A stretch of DNA of 64,000 bases from JADKAV01 sp963704075 (GTDB taxonomy: Bacteria > Actinomycetota > Actinomycetes > S36-B12 > UBA10799): NCBI GenBank assembly GCA_963704075.1, contig CAVPGV010000014.1, positions 62,001-126,000 of the forward strand. The letters run 5' to 3'. Made by a program: the position numbers and the translations under genes. Shown piece after piece: positions 16,755 to 25,487 of this stretch. Position 1 is the first letter of the stretch, and every line of letters starts with the position of its first letter. The notes under the pieces are model-generated. The model worked only from the letters and a program-made list of their open reading frames with translations. It had not been told where the DNA came from and ran no database searches.

Positions 16755-17612
16755 TCACTTCAGCCGATCGTGCACCTCCAGGGCTGTCACCATCTCCTCG
16801 AGGACCGGCTGACCCGGTTGCTCGGGCACCCCCGGCCGGGCAGCTCGTGCATCAACTCGAAGGACCCGGTCGATCATCGCCGTCACCGATCGTGGGTCCA
16901 TGACAGGTCGCGATCGTGGTGATCGAGTGTTCGCCGCAGCGCCTCCACCTCGGCGTCGTAGCGTCTCGGTGTCGAGCAGATCGATCCAGGGGCTGTTCCA
17001 CTTGCCGAAGACCGCGAAGCCGTCCGCCCACTGGTCACGATCGAGCTCGTCGACGTACTCCGTGCGCATTGGGCACGGGGGTGGCGAAGCAATCGGATGC
17101 CCAGTAGACGCCGGTGGACGTGTCCAGCAGGCCGCGGGTCGTCGGAGAGTCGTACAGCGGCGGCCGCAGCGCGACCACCTGCCGGTCACCGATGTCCAGC
17201 GACTCCCCATGCCCCAGCCAGCGCCACCGCGCATCGGGGGCAGAGGCCCTTCCGCGGACATGCGCTGCGTGAGGAACCAGGTGGCGATCATCGTCGCGTT
17301 CGGGCACATGTCCATCAGCACGTCGACGTTGCCGTAGTGGTCGACATCGTCGTGCGACACGAAGATCCACCGCACGTCGTCCGGGTCGACGAGACTCGTC
17401 AATTGCCGCAGGTAGGCGTCCCTGTCGATCGGCGTGCCGGTGTCCACGACCATCGGTTCCCGGCCGCGGATGAGCATCGAGTTCATGTGCACGGCCATGG
17501 GGCTCTCCCCCTCACCGTGGATTGCTTGGATGACGTAGGTGTCCGGGGCGATCAGCAATGGTGTCAACGGATCGGCCGACGGCTCGTGGTGGGTGTCGAT
17601 CAGGTCGGTCAT
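16755..17612 (-). pseudogene. MBL-fold metallohydrolase, about four frameshifts
   Basis: ATG 17612, behind AGGAGG, starts a metallo-beta-lactamase-fold protein with the metal motif SHDDVDHYGN. After about residue 130 the text must be read through other frames: GESLDIGDRQVVALRPPLYDSP in a second frame, TEYVDELDRDQWADGFAVFG in the first, RYDAEVEALRRTLDHHDRD in a third, and the C-terminus VTAMIDRVLRVDARA in the first again. That implies shifts near 17215, 17055, 16960 and 16900. The rebuilt protein is about 285 residues. It may be a flavodiiron-like or generic MBL hydrolase. It is divergent from a LuxR regulator. Confidence 0.7.
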
Positions 17613-17745
17613 GGCAGTCCTCCTTGTGGTTGTGTCTGCGATGTTCACCTGTTGCGCCCCGCTGGCACCATCCCTGATTCCCGGGGAGTCGCACCCCCAG
17701 AGATCTGGGATTCACTTCGACGCCTCGTGGGTGGATACTCATGCC

Positions 17746-18876
17746 ATGGCCATGGACGCCCAGACGGTGAGTGACCGTCTCGCTGCACTGTCCCGGGCCG
17801 GTCTGGCACACGAGGCGTTCGCCGAATCGGCACTCAAGGTGCTCGGACGGGCGGTGCCGTTCGAGAGCGCCTGTCTGGCCTCATGCGACCCTGACACACA
17901 CCTGCTCACGGGCACCACGAAGGTGGGCCTCCCCGACGCCCGGGACGCGGAGTTCGCCAGTTTCGAGTACGAGCGGCCTGATGTGAACAGCTTCGGTGAG
18001 ATCGCCAGACGTCCGATCCCGGTCGGGGTTCTGGCACTGGACACCGATGGACACCCGGAACGCGCGGCGCGCTACCGAGATTTCCTGGTGCCGCATTTCG
18101 ACCAGGGCAACGAGTTGCGCGCGGCATTGCGTGCCGATGGGCGCACATGGGGCCTGGTCGGCCTGTACCGACCGACATCGGCCCCCGGATTCAGTCCGGC
18201 CGAGGCCGCCTTCGTGGCCGGGGTGTCACAGGTGCTGGCCGCGGGTTTTCGCGCTGGGCTCATCGCCGGCGCCGCTCACCAGCCCGATCCCGTCCACGGC
18301 CCCGCAGTCCTCGTCGTCGACCCCCAGGACGCGGTCACCAGTGCTTCCGGACCCGCCGAACAACGACTGGATCAACTCGGCGGATCGGTTTGGGGAGCCC
18401 TGCCGATCCAACTACTGGCGGTTGTCGCGTCCGCCCGTGCGTTCGACGCGGGCATCCGCAACACTCCGGCCAGCACGAGGGTCCGCGCTCGCGACGGATC
18501 CTGGCTGGTGGTGCATGCGGCACCTCTGGCTACCCCGTCCGGTCCGAGCAAGCAGGTCGTCGTCACCATCGAGGCGGCCCGCCCTCCGGAGTTGATCCCC
18601 TTGATCGTCGCCGCATACCAGCTCACGGATAGGGAGCGCGACGTCGTCGTGGCGGTCCTCGGCGGCGCCAGCACCAGGGAGATCGCGGGCGGCCTGCACC
18701 TCTCCCCGTACACCGTGCAGGACCACCTGAAGGCCGTATTCACCAAGTGCGGGGTGAGTTCCCGCCGGGAACTGATCGCCAAGGTGTTCTTCAACCACTA
18801 CGCGCCGGTCATCGGTCAACCACTCGATACATCCGGGCGGGCCTTCGGGCGCCAGTCTGCAGCTAGAGACCTCTGA
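17746..18876 (+). CDS. LuxR-family transcriptional regulator with N-terminal GAF-like domain
   Basis: A 376-residue regulator. The N-terminal ~170 residues resemble a GAF-type sensor (FESACLASCDPDTH ... RTWGLVGLYRPT). A linker follows, then a C-terminal LuxR helix-turn-helix at about residues 290-345 (LTDRERDVV, STREIAGGLHLSPYTVQDHLK). The start is the ATG at 17746; ATG 17752 is also possible. It is divergent from the broken MBL gene, with 133 bases between starts that would hold both promoters. It overlaps the 3' end of the convergent opine-dehydrogenase gene by 14 bases. The ligand is unknown. This architecture is common among orphan LuxR proteins of actinobacteria. Confidence 0.85.
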   Translation: MAMDAQTVSDRLAALSRAGLAHEAFAESALKVLGRAVPFESACLASCDPDTHLLTGTTKVGLPDARDAEFASFEYERPDVNSFGEIARRPIPVGVLALDTDGHPERAARYRDFLVPHFDQGNELRAALRADGRTWGLVGLYRPTSAPGFSPAEAAFVAGVSQVLAAGFRAGLIAGAAHQPDPVHGPAVLVVDPQDAVTSASGPAEQRLDQLGGSVWGALPIQLLAVVASARAFDAGIRNTPASTRVRARDGSWLVVHAAPLATPSGPSKQVVVTIEAARPPELIPLIVAAYQLTDRERDVVVAVLGGASTREIAGGLHLSPYTVQDHLKAVFTKCGVSSRRELIAKVFFNHYAPVIGQPLDTSGRAFGRQSAARDL

Positions 18877-19939
18877 GGTCGTCCACGCTGTACCCCGCCA
18901 GGCCCAGGCTCTCCATCGTCCGCGCCCGCTCGGTCTCGTAGTCGCGGCCAGTGACGATCGAACTCATACGCAGGACTGCGTCCATGTTCGGTGTGTCGAC
19001 GCCGATTTGGCGTGCGAGGTCGGTCAGGAACACCAAGCCGAATCCGGCGTCCTCGTTGAAGTATCGGTAATCCAATTGCGTTTGTGCCTTGATGCCCTTG
19101 AATCCGGGCGCCTGGGAGTAGCCGGTGCTGTAGTTGTTGACCGCCTGGTATCCCTGGGCGATACCCAGCTCGGGATCTCGCAGGATCGATACGCCCAGCG
19201 CGTCGGCGATCGCGAGTCGCTCGGTGTCCACGGCCTCGATCACTCTGCCGACACCGTCGGTGACCCCCTCCTCGTAGAACAGGAAATCGCCGGCGGTGCG
19301 CTCGATCAGAGCGACGTTGCACAGGGACACCGCCGGATGGATCACGGGGTTACCGTTCTGCAAAGTCGTCTGCAAAACGTTGTCAGCCATCTCGATCTCG
19401 CCATGGACGGGCTGCAAGACATCGAACACTTGCTGGGTGGCCCTGCTGGGCAGTGCGGCGACGTAGTAGCCGCCCTTGAGCCGGTTGTACACCGTGATGT
19501 GGGCCGGTCCGGTCAGCCGGACCGCATAGGGCAAGGTGGAGGTTTCCGCGACGAGCACCGAGTCGTCGTCGAGCCCCAGATCGAGCCCCTGTTTGAACAC
19601 GATCGCACCGGCACACGAGCTCGGGCACACCACGTAGATCTGTCCCGGGCGGAGATATGGCTCGCAGACCTCCGCGAACGGCATGGTGCTGTACGCAGGT
19701 CCGACGGCGAACACCAGGTCGGCGTCCTCCACCGCCTCCTCGATGTCGTGTCCGGCGTAGACGATCTCCTGGAAGCCCTCGAGTTCACCATCGGCGGAGA
19801 TCCCTCCGCGTTCGGCGACCTCTTCAATGGTGCCGCTGAACTCCTCGAAATCGAACATCGCAACCTCGTGGCCGGCCTGCGCCCATTCGAACGCGATGGC
19901 ATGAGCGCCGTTTCCCGAACCCAGAACCGCGACCTTCAT
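18863..19939 (-). CDS. NAD(P)-dependent opine/octopine dehydrogenase-like oxidoreductase
   Basis: A 358-residue protein from ATG 19939, with AGGAAGG upstream. The N-terminal Rossmann domain starts VAVLGSGNGAHAIAFEWA and binds NAD(P). The C-terminal all-helical domain carries NPVIHPAVSL, the conserved His region of the octopine/nopaline dehydrogenase family. Opine dehydrogenases reductively condense an amino acid with a keto acid; related bacterial enzymes act in opine catabolism or metallophore synthesis. No nicotianamine-synthase-like partner lies nearby, so a metallophore role has no support here. The substrate is undetermined. Confidence 0.82.
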   Translation of the reverse strand: MKVAVLGSGNGAHAIAFEWAQAGHEVAMFDFEEFSGTIEEVAERGGISADGELEGFQEIVYAGHDIEEAVEDADLVFAVGPAYSTMPFAEVCEPYLRPGQIYVVCPSSCAGAIVFKQGLDLGLDDDSVLVAETSTLPYAVRLTGPAHITVYNRLKGGYYVAALPSRATQQVFDVLQPVHGEIEMADNVLQTTLQNGNPVIHPAVSLCNVALIERTAGDFLFYEEGVTDGVGRVIEAVDTERLAIADALGVSILRDPELGIAQGYQAVNNYSTGYSQAPGFKGIKAQTQLDYRYFNEDAGFGLVFLTDLARQIGVDTPNMDAVLRMSSIVTGRDYETERARTMESLGLAGYSVDDLRGL

Positions 19940-20067
19940 CAAGACCTTCCTTCGTCGATTGAACACCCCCATCTTCGTCGCCCAGGACCCACGACGCCTG
20001 TCAGCGGGGCGAGCGCACCGGCCGGGACCCCTGGGAGAGGGGTGTGACCCGGTGGGACAATGGAATC

Positions 20068-21509
20068 GTGTCGACGTCGACGCTGATCATCGGAGCCGGA
20101 TTCAGCGGTCTGGCCACTGCGCATTTCCTCATACGACGGCTGGGGCCGGACGCAGAAGTCACTGTTCTGGACTGCTCACCGCATGTCGGCGGCAAGATCA
20201 ACACCGTGCGCGTGGCTGGGCTACCAGTCGATACCGGCCCCGATGCATTCCTGTCGCGGGCGGCCGAACTCCGCGGCCTGATCGATGAGCTGGGTCTGAA
20301 CAGCGACATCATCGAGCCGCAACCGGGGGGTGCGTACATCTGGTCGCGCGGCGGGTTACGGCCCATCCCTGACGGTGCGTCATTCGGACTTCCGGACACA
20401 TCTGGTCGCGCGGCGGGTTACGGCCCATCCCTGACGGTGCGTCATTCGGACTTCCCGGGAAACTCGGGCCGCTGTTGCGCTCGCGACTGCTGTCCCCAGT
20501 GGGCGTGGCGCGGGCAGGGATGGACATCGTGCTGCCGACCTCGCACAGGTCGCAGGACCCCTCGGTCGCAGACCTTGTCAGGCCCCGCTTCGGTTCCGAG
20601 GTCTATCGCCGCCTCGTCGAACCGCTGCTGGGCGGCGTCCATGCCGGCGACCCGGCCGCACTGAGCGCCAAGAGCACGGTCCCGGAGATCAAAGCCTTGG
20701 CCGACGGCCACCGCAGCCTGTACCTGACCATGCGCTCGCGGCGCGCCAAGGCCCCGAAACCGGCAGGCGCGCCGTTGGTCTCACTCGCGGGCGGCATGTC
20801 CGGTTTGGTGGAGGCGCTCGTCAAAGAGATCGGCCCGCAGACACTCATGGCGGGTACAGAGGTCACCGGGGTGGAGCGGACCGGCGACGGCTGGCGGATC
20901 TCAACTGCCGACAATTGGATCACGGCCCAGGAGTTGGTTCTGGCGGTGCCCGCCTACTCCGCGGCAGATCTGCTGGAACCACTTGCGCCCGGCCTCAGCG
21001 CGGACCTCCGCGACATCCCGTACGTGGACGTGGCGAACGCGACGCTGGCCTTCCGCGCCGAGGGTCTGCCCACGCTACCGCCCGGCACCGGTTTCCTGGT
21101 CCCGCCGGTGGAGGAGCGCTTCATCGTGGGATGCTCCTGGCTGACGAACAAGTGGCCGCACCTGGTCAACGACCACGTGGTCCTCATCAAGTCCATGGTC
21201 GGGCGAGCCGGCGACCGTCGATGGTTGACCATGTCTGATCAACAGATCATAGAAGGCGTACGCGCCGATCTGTCGACAATGCTGGGAATTCACGCGCGGC
21301 CGTTCGAGACGTTCGTGCAGCGCTGGCCGAAGGCCATGCCCCAGTACGTCGTGGGCCACGCGGAACGGCTGGAGTCGATCGATCGGCAGGTTGCCGACAT
21401 CGGCCACCTGCACCTCACCGGGGCGGCGTACCGCGGCTCCGGCCTGGCGGGCTGCGCGACCCAAGCAGCCGCCCTCGCCGACCTCATCGTGCAAGGAGAA
21501 TCCGCATGA
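20068..21509 (+). pseudogene. hemG: Protoporphyrinogen oxidase, frame broken by 62-bp tandem duplication
   Basis: The FAD-dependent (HemY/HemG type) oxidase of haem synthesis. It begins at GTG 20068 (GTG 20044 is the alternative) with the dinucleotide-binding TLIIGAGFSGLATA. It runs correctly to about 20397, where an exact 62-bp tandem duplication (20336-20397 and 20398-20459) shifts the frame by two. Deleting one copy restores SFGLPGKLGPLLRSRLL, and the C-terminal part continues to 21509 through SLAGGMSG and TGAAYRGSGLAGC (FAD-binding end). The repaired length is about 460 residues, normal for the family. The stop overlaps the radical SAM start (ATGA). Confidence 0.85.
20336..20459 (+). repeat. 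62-bp tandem duplication inside hemG
   Basis: Two adjacent copies with period 62, starting ACATCTGGTCGCGCGG at 20336 and again at 20398. The first 58 bases or so are identical; they then diverge (GGAC against CGGG) where normal gene sequence resumes. Because 62 is not a multiple of three the reading frame is lost. Confidence 0.95.
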
Positions 21510-22639
21510 CCGTCACTATGACCCGACCACGCGGCGTCGACTACTCCCGCAGGCCGATGCTGGTCTTCTGGGAGGTCACCCGAGCCTGCCAACTGGCGTG
21601 TGCGCACTGTCGCGCCTCGGCCACACCCGGTGCGCTGCCCGGGGAACTCAGCCACGCCGAGGGCATGGAACTCATCGAGCAGGTGGCCGGTTTCGGCAGG
21701 CCCTATCCGATCCTGGTCCTGACCGGCGGCGACTGCCTGCTGCGCCCTGACATATTCGACCTGGTCGACCACGCCAGCTCCCTGGGGATCCCGGTGGCCA
21801 TGTCGCCGTCGGTCACCCCGATGCTCACCCCACAGGCCATCGAGCTGATGGTTAAGCGTGGGGTGAAGGCCGTCTCGCTGAGCCTCGACGGAGCGACAGC
21901 CGCGACCCATGACGGCATCCGCGGTATCCCCGGTCACTTCGACGAAACGCTGCCTGCCATCCGGGCGCTCGCACGGGCGGGTCTGAAGGTTCAGATCAAC
22001 ACGACCGTCATGCGCGCCAACGTCGATGAACTTGCTGACATCGCCGCCATTGTGAAGGAGAACGGAGCAGACATCTGGGAGGTCTTCTTCCTGGTCCACG
22101 TGGGCCGCGGTGAGGCGACCGGGGCGATCAGCGCCGACGAGCACGAATCCGTTTGTCACTTCCTGTACGACGCCTCGCACTACGGCATGACGTTGCGCAC
22201 GGTGGAGGCTCCCTTCTTCCGCAGGATCGTGCAGGAACGCCGGGCTGGTCGCACTGTCCCCGAAGACGAGTTGTACCGCCGTCTGCACGACCGGTTGACC
22301 GCCGTGCTGGGAGCCCCCGGCGAGCGCTCGACAGCACATACCGCGTCCACCCGCGACGGCAAAGGGATCATCTTCGTCGCACACAACGGTGAGGTGTATC
22401 CCGCGGGCTTCCTGCCCTTGGGCCTCGGCTCGATCCGCGACCAGCCACTGGCGACCATCTACCGGGAACACCCCACGCTGCAGAAGATCCGAGGTGCGGA
22501 GTTCGGCGGGCGTTGCGGACGCTGCGAGTACGCCGATCTGTGCGGAGGCTCGCGGGCCCGAGCCTACGCCGCCACCGGTGACCCTTTGGCCGAAGATGCC
22601 GCCTGCGCGTACGAACCCGTGGGGCACACTGCCCAGTAG
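21506..22639 (+). CDS. Radical SAM/SPASM protein of the haem-linked AhbD/NirJ-like type
   Basis: A 377-residue radical SAM enzyme. The [4Fe-4S] motif is CQLACAHC (Cys28, Cys32, Cys35), followed by LTGGDCLLRPD. A C-terminal SPASM-type Cys cluster (CGRCEYADLCGG and a later Cys) would hold an auxiliary cluster. The sequence resembles AhbD/NirJ-like proteins acting on haem intermediates, and its start is translationally coupled to hemG. Whether it makes haem, modifies haem or matures a peptide cannot be decided from sequence. Many actinobacteria carry this protein beside hemG although they use the coproporphyrin pathway. Confidence 0.82.
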   Translation: MTVTMTRPRGVDYSRRPMLVFWEVTRACQLACAHCRASATPGALPGELSHAEGMELIEQVAGFGRPYPILVLTGGDCLLRPDIFDLVDHASSLGIPVAMSPSVTPMLTPQAIELMVKRGVKAVSLSLDGATAATHDGIRGIPGHFDETLPAIRALARAGLKVQINTTVMRANVDELADIAAIVKENGADIWEVFFLVHVGRGEATGAISADEHESVCHFLYDASHYGMTLRTVEAPFFRRIVQERRAGRTVPEDELYRRLHDRLTAVLGAPGERSTAHTASTRDGKGIIFVAHNGEVYPAGFLPLGLGSIRDQPLATIYREHPTLQKIRGAEFGGRCGRCEYADLCGGSRARAYAATGDPLAEDAACAYEPVGHTAQ

Positions 22640-22679
22640 GCCGCTAGCGACGTGAACCGTGGGATCGGTCAGCGAAATA

Positions 22680-22715
22680 GCCCGTTACGTGCGTTCTGCC
22701 CCGTTCGTGACGGGC
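22680..22715. terminator. Possible bidirectional hairpin between convergent genes
   Basis: GCCCGTTACG (22680-22689) pairs with CGTGACGGGC (22706-22715) with one G-T pair and a 16-base loop, in the gap between the convergent radical SAM and HemL-like genes. There is no T-tract, so termination is only a guess from position. Confidence 0.35.
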
Positions 22716-22790
22716 CACAACACGCCTGACCGGTCACGGGACCTGCACCATCGACTGCTACCTGCGACCTACCGCCCTTCCCGCGCGGGC

Positions 22791-24215
22791 TCAACCTCGC
22801 AGCGCCTGCGCCAGCTCTTCGAACTCCTGCACGAGCAGACCCATGTCGTCCTGCGTGTGCGCCACGGACACCAGCCACTGCTCGTCCAGCCCGGGCGGCG
22901 TCAGGATCCCTCGGTTGACCCCCCACAGCCAGCTCAGTTCCGCCGTGCCGAAGTCGGTGCGCTTGTAGTCGCGGTAGTTGCGCACGGGAGCCGTCGCCCA
23001 CGTGACCGCGCCCTTGACGCCGAACCCGACGGTGTGCGCCGGCAGTTCGTAGCGGGCGATGACCGCATCGAGGGCGTCGAGCGCGCCGTTGTTGATCTCT
23101 TCCGCGTGGTCGAGGACTTCCTCGGTGCAGATCTCGTCGACCGCAGCCGCCGCGGCCATCACCAGCGGGTTGCCGTTGTAGGTGCCGAAGTGCCACATGC
23201 GGCCGTCGCTGATGGTCGCCATGACGTCAGCCCGTCCCCCGAAGGCTGCCAGGGGCAGCCCGCCGCCGATGCTCTTGGCCAGGGTGATGAGGTCCGCGGT
23301 GACTCCCAGACGTCGGGAGGCCCCCGCGTATCCGGCGGTGAGCCCCGTCTTGACCTCGTCGAACACGAGCAGTGCCCCGTGCCGGTCGCACGCATCACGC
23401 ACACCCTGCAGATACCCGGCGTCGGGCAGCACGATGGAGATGTTCTCCAGAACCGGCTCCATCACCACCGCCGAGATCTCATCGGCGTGCTCGGCGAAGA
23501 TCGCCTCGAGTCGTTCCAAGTCGTTGTAGGGAACCACGTGCACGATGCCGGCTTCGGCCTCGAACGGGACGACGGGAACCGGCGACTCCTCAGGACCCGC
23601 TTCCGCAACGTCCGGCTTGACCGATACGGACAGCGCGTCGTAGCCGCCGTGGTAGCCACCCTCGATCTTGATGATCCCCCGGCGGCCGGTGAAGACCCGG
23701 GCGGCCTTGACCGCGTACATGGTCGCTTCAGTACCGGAGTTGGCGAAGCGGAGCTGGTCCAAGTTGAACCGCTTCTGGAAGAGCTCGGCCACCGACGTGG
23801 TGCTCGGAGACGGCGTGACGAACAGTGTCCCGCTCTCCAAAGCCTTGGTCACGTACTCGACAACCAGTGGGTGCAGGTGACCGACGAGCATCGCTCCGAA
23901 ACCCATCGACAGGTCGAGCAGTTGGCGCCCGTCCACATCGGTGAGCCACGCCCCCTTGGCCGACTCGATCGCGATGGGGTGTGGGTCCCAGTGCTGGAAC
24001 GAGGAAGCGACACCGAGCGGCAGCGTGCCCAGAGCCCTCTCGTGGTGAGCCGAGGATCCCGCGGTGCTCGACGTGAACCGCTCCCACTCCTGGGCCATGA
24101 GCTTCTCGACCCGGTCCTGGTCGATCGGAACGGAGGATTCGGGGACAGTGCGTTTGGTCGCCGGATCGTGGTCCGGCCATGCACGGGTCGCGTCGGTGAC
24201 TTCGGTGTCGGTCAT
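22791..24215 (-). CDS. HemL-like class III aminotransferase
   Basis: A 474-residue PLP enzyme of the class III aminotransferase family, closest in appearance to glutamate-1-semialdehyde aminomutase. Visible are the cofactor-binding NSGTEATMYAVKAAR, the Asp-containing LLVFDEVKTGL, and the Schiff-base Lys in TLAKSIGGGLPLAAFGG. The ATG at 24215 follows AGGA. The placement convergent to hemG and the radical SAM gene suggests tetrapyrrole metabolism. The long N-terminal extension and divergence from standard HemL leave other glutamate-1-semialdehyde-like or beta-amino acid substrates open, so I give no symbol. Confidence 0.8.
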   Translation of the reverse strand: MTDTEVTDATRAWPDHDPATKRTVPESSVPIDQDRVEKLMAQEWERFTSSTAGSSAHHERALGTLPLGVASSFQHWDPHPIAIESAKGAWLTDVDGRQLLDLSMGFGAMLVGHLHPLVVEYVTKALESGTLFVTPSPSTTSVAELFQKRFNLDQLRFANSGTEATMYAVKAARVFTGRRGIIKIEGGYHGGYDALSVSVKPDVAEAGPEESPVPVVPFEAEAGIVHVVPYNDLERLEAIFAEHADEISAVVMEPVLENISIVLPDAGYLQGVRDACDRHGALLVFDEVKTGLTAGYAGASRRLGVTADLITLAKSIGGGLPLAAFGGRADVMATISDGRMWHFGTYNGNPLVMAAAAAVDEICTEEVLDHAEEINNGALDALDAVIARYELPAHTVGFGVKGAVTWATAPVRNYRDYKRTDFGTAELSWLWGVNRGILTPPGLDEQWLVSVAHTQDDMGLLVQEFEELAQALRG

Positions 24216-24557
24216 CTCGGTCCTGCCTGCTTCTGGTGATGGATTACCTGACGGTAGCAAGAAGTGCACGCTTTCGGCATCCCCTTCACCTGCCCAGATA
24301 TGCGAATCAGTGGCGATCGGGTGGATTTGGCGACGGATTCCCTCGCAACAGCACCTCCCGCGATTCGGTTGTCGAAGCAAGATGCCTAGTGCCGGAACCG
24401 AAGGTCCTCGCGGCGGCCCTGCGAACCAAGCCGGAATCAGAGTCAGCGGACGTCCCGAGGTTGGTCGTCTGACCTGACCGAATCACCGCCCACCAGCCAG
24501 ACTCCGACGACCTGAGACTGGTCCTCCAGGGGGATCGATGGGGCCGCCCGCACGTGA
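24216..24557. other. Intergenic region, promoter side of HemL-like gene
   Basis: About 340 bases with no credible ORF. It must hold the promoter of the leftward HemL-like gene. I see no riboswitch-like or operator structure before the repeat element that starts at 24558. Confidence 0.5.
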
Positions 24558-24674
24558 AGGCGTTGAGAGTTGGGTACAGGCGTTGGAGATCGGTACGGGG
24601 GTTGGAGATCGGCGAGCGGTCCTTGTCTCACGTCTGTGCGTTTGTCCAACGCCTGTACCTAACTCCAACCGCTG
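24558..24674. repeat. Modular inverted-repeat element, copy B
   Basis: Second copy of the element at 4321-4440, with the same order of three forward and three inverted modules. Here the second forward module GGTACAGGCGTTGGA (24573-24587) and the second inverted module TCCAACGCCTGTACC (24645-24659) are perfect 15-bp complements. The third forward module has GGGGGTTGG. The internal spacer differs from copy A. It is non-coding, between the HemL-like and GNAT genes. Confidence 0.8.
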
Positions 24675-24842
24675 TTGAGCGAGCACCGGGCCTCCACCCG
24701 GGATCTCCGGCATCTCGGCCCGATTCGCGCTGGAACAGCCCCCCGATCGTGAAAGCGCGAGCCGATGTACATCTGCTCGAAGGAAGGTTCGGGCGCGCCG
24801 GAAATGCGACCCGAGGTTGGGTGCGGGCCGACGCGCGCCGCA

Positions 24843-24848
24843 TAGACT
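24843..24848 (+). promoter_or_regulatory. Candidate -10 box for leaderless transcription
   Basis: TAGACT lies six bases before the GTG start at 24855, with no Shine-Dalgarno. A possible -35, TTGGGT, lies at 24818-24823 with a 19-base spacer. The arrangement matches those at 2899 and 44028. Confidence 0.45.
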
Positions 24849-24854
24849 CCCGAC

Positions 24855-25325
24855 GTGGCAAGCACACTGCAGCTCGTGGTCGAGGACCCCGGCAGCAGTC
24901 GCGCGCAGTGGGCCCTGACGGAGTACATCCGCGAAGTCACACGGCTCGCCGGTCTCACCCAGTTGGATCTGCAAGGCGCAGTACGGGACGCCGCTGAGTA
25001 CCGCCCACCGACCGGAGTGTTCCTGCTCGGCCTGTGGGAGGACAACATCGTCGGATGCATCGGATTGCGTCGGCGGGATGATGTCGAGGCTGAGATCAAG
25101 CGGATGTGGGTCTCCCCGACGGTACGGGGCCGAGGCGTAGGGACGACCCTGCTGGCCGAGATCGAAGCCCGGGCGGCCAAACTCGGATACTCGCGCATCG
25201 TGCTCGACACCAACGGCGCCCTCACCACTGCCATGCGTTTGTACCTGGCGAACAAATACACGCCGATCGAGCGCTACAACGACAATGCCGACGCCACGCA
25301 TTTCTTCGCCAAGCAGTTGCGGTGA
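24855..25325 (+). CDS. GNAT-family N-acetyltransferase
   Basis: A 156-residue GNAT protein starting at GTG 24855. The acetyl-CoA pyrophosphate-binding loop is VRGRGVGTTLLAEIE (motif R/Q-x-x-G-x-G/A). The preceding beta-4 strand is EIKRMWVSPTV, and the C-terminal part (YTPIERYNDN ... HFFAKQL) resembles small amino-acid or amine acetyltransferases. The acceptor is unknown. It has a leaderless-type promoter rather than a ribosome site. It stands alone: 160 bases separate it from the following hydrolase gene. Confidence 0.85.
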   Translation: MASTLQLVVEDPGSSRAQWALTEYIREVTRLAGLTQLDLQGAVRDAAEYRPPTGVFLLGLWEDNIVGCIGLRRRDDVEAEIKRMWVSPTVRGRGVGTTLLAEIEARAAKLGYSRIVLDTNGALTTAMRLYLANKYTPIERYNDNADATHFFAKQLR

Positions 25326-25487
25326 TTTCGCCAGGGCGGTCCCTTGTGCGCCCGGCCGCTGCCCAGGGCATGCAACCTGGACCGCGGAGCGGCTCGGGAC
25401 ACCAACGCGCCGTGAAACCCGAGCGCCAAAAGCGCACCCACACATCGGCAGGTCGTGGTGTCCTTGAGGTGAGGCGAAGGGCGAGAG

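Noticed and set aside
22659..24239. 526-residue plus-strand ORF opposite the HemL-like gene
   Set aside because: The minus-strand frame has all aminotransferase motifs; the plus-strand text is low in hydrophobic residues and rich in His/Arg/Gly, typical of antisense frames.
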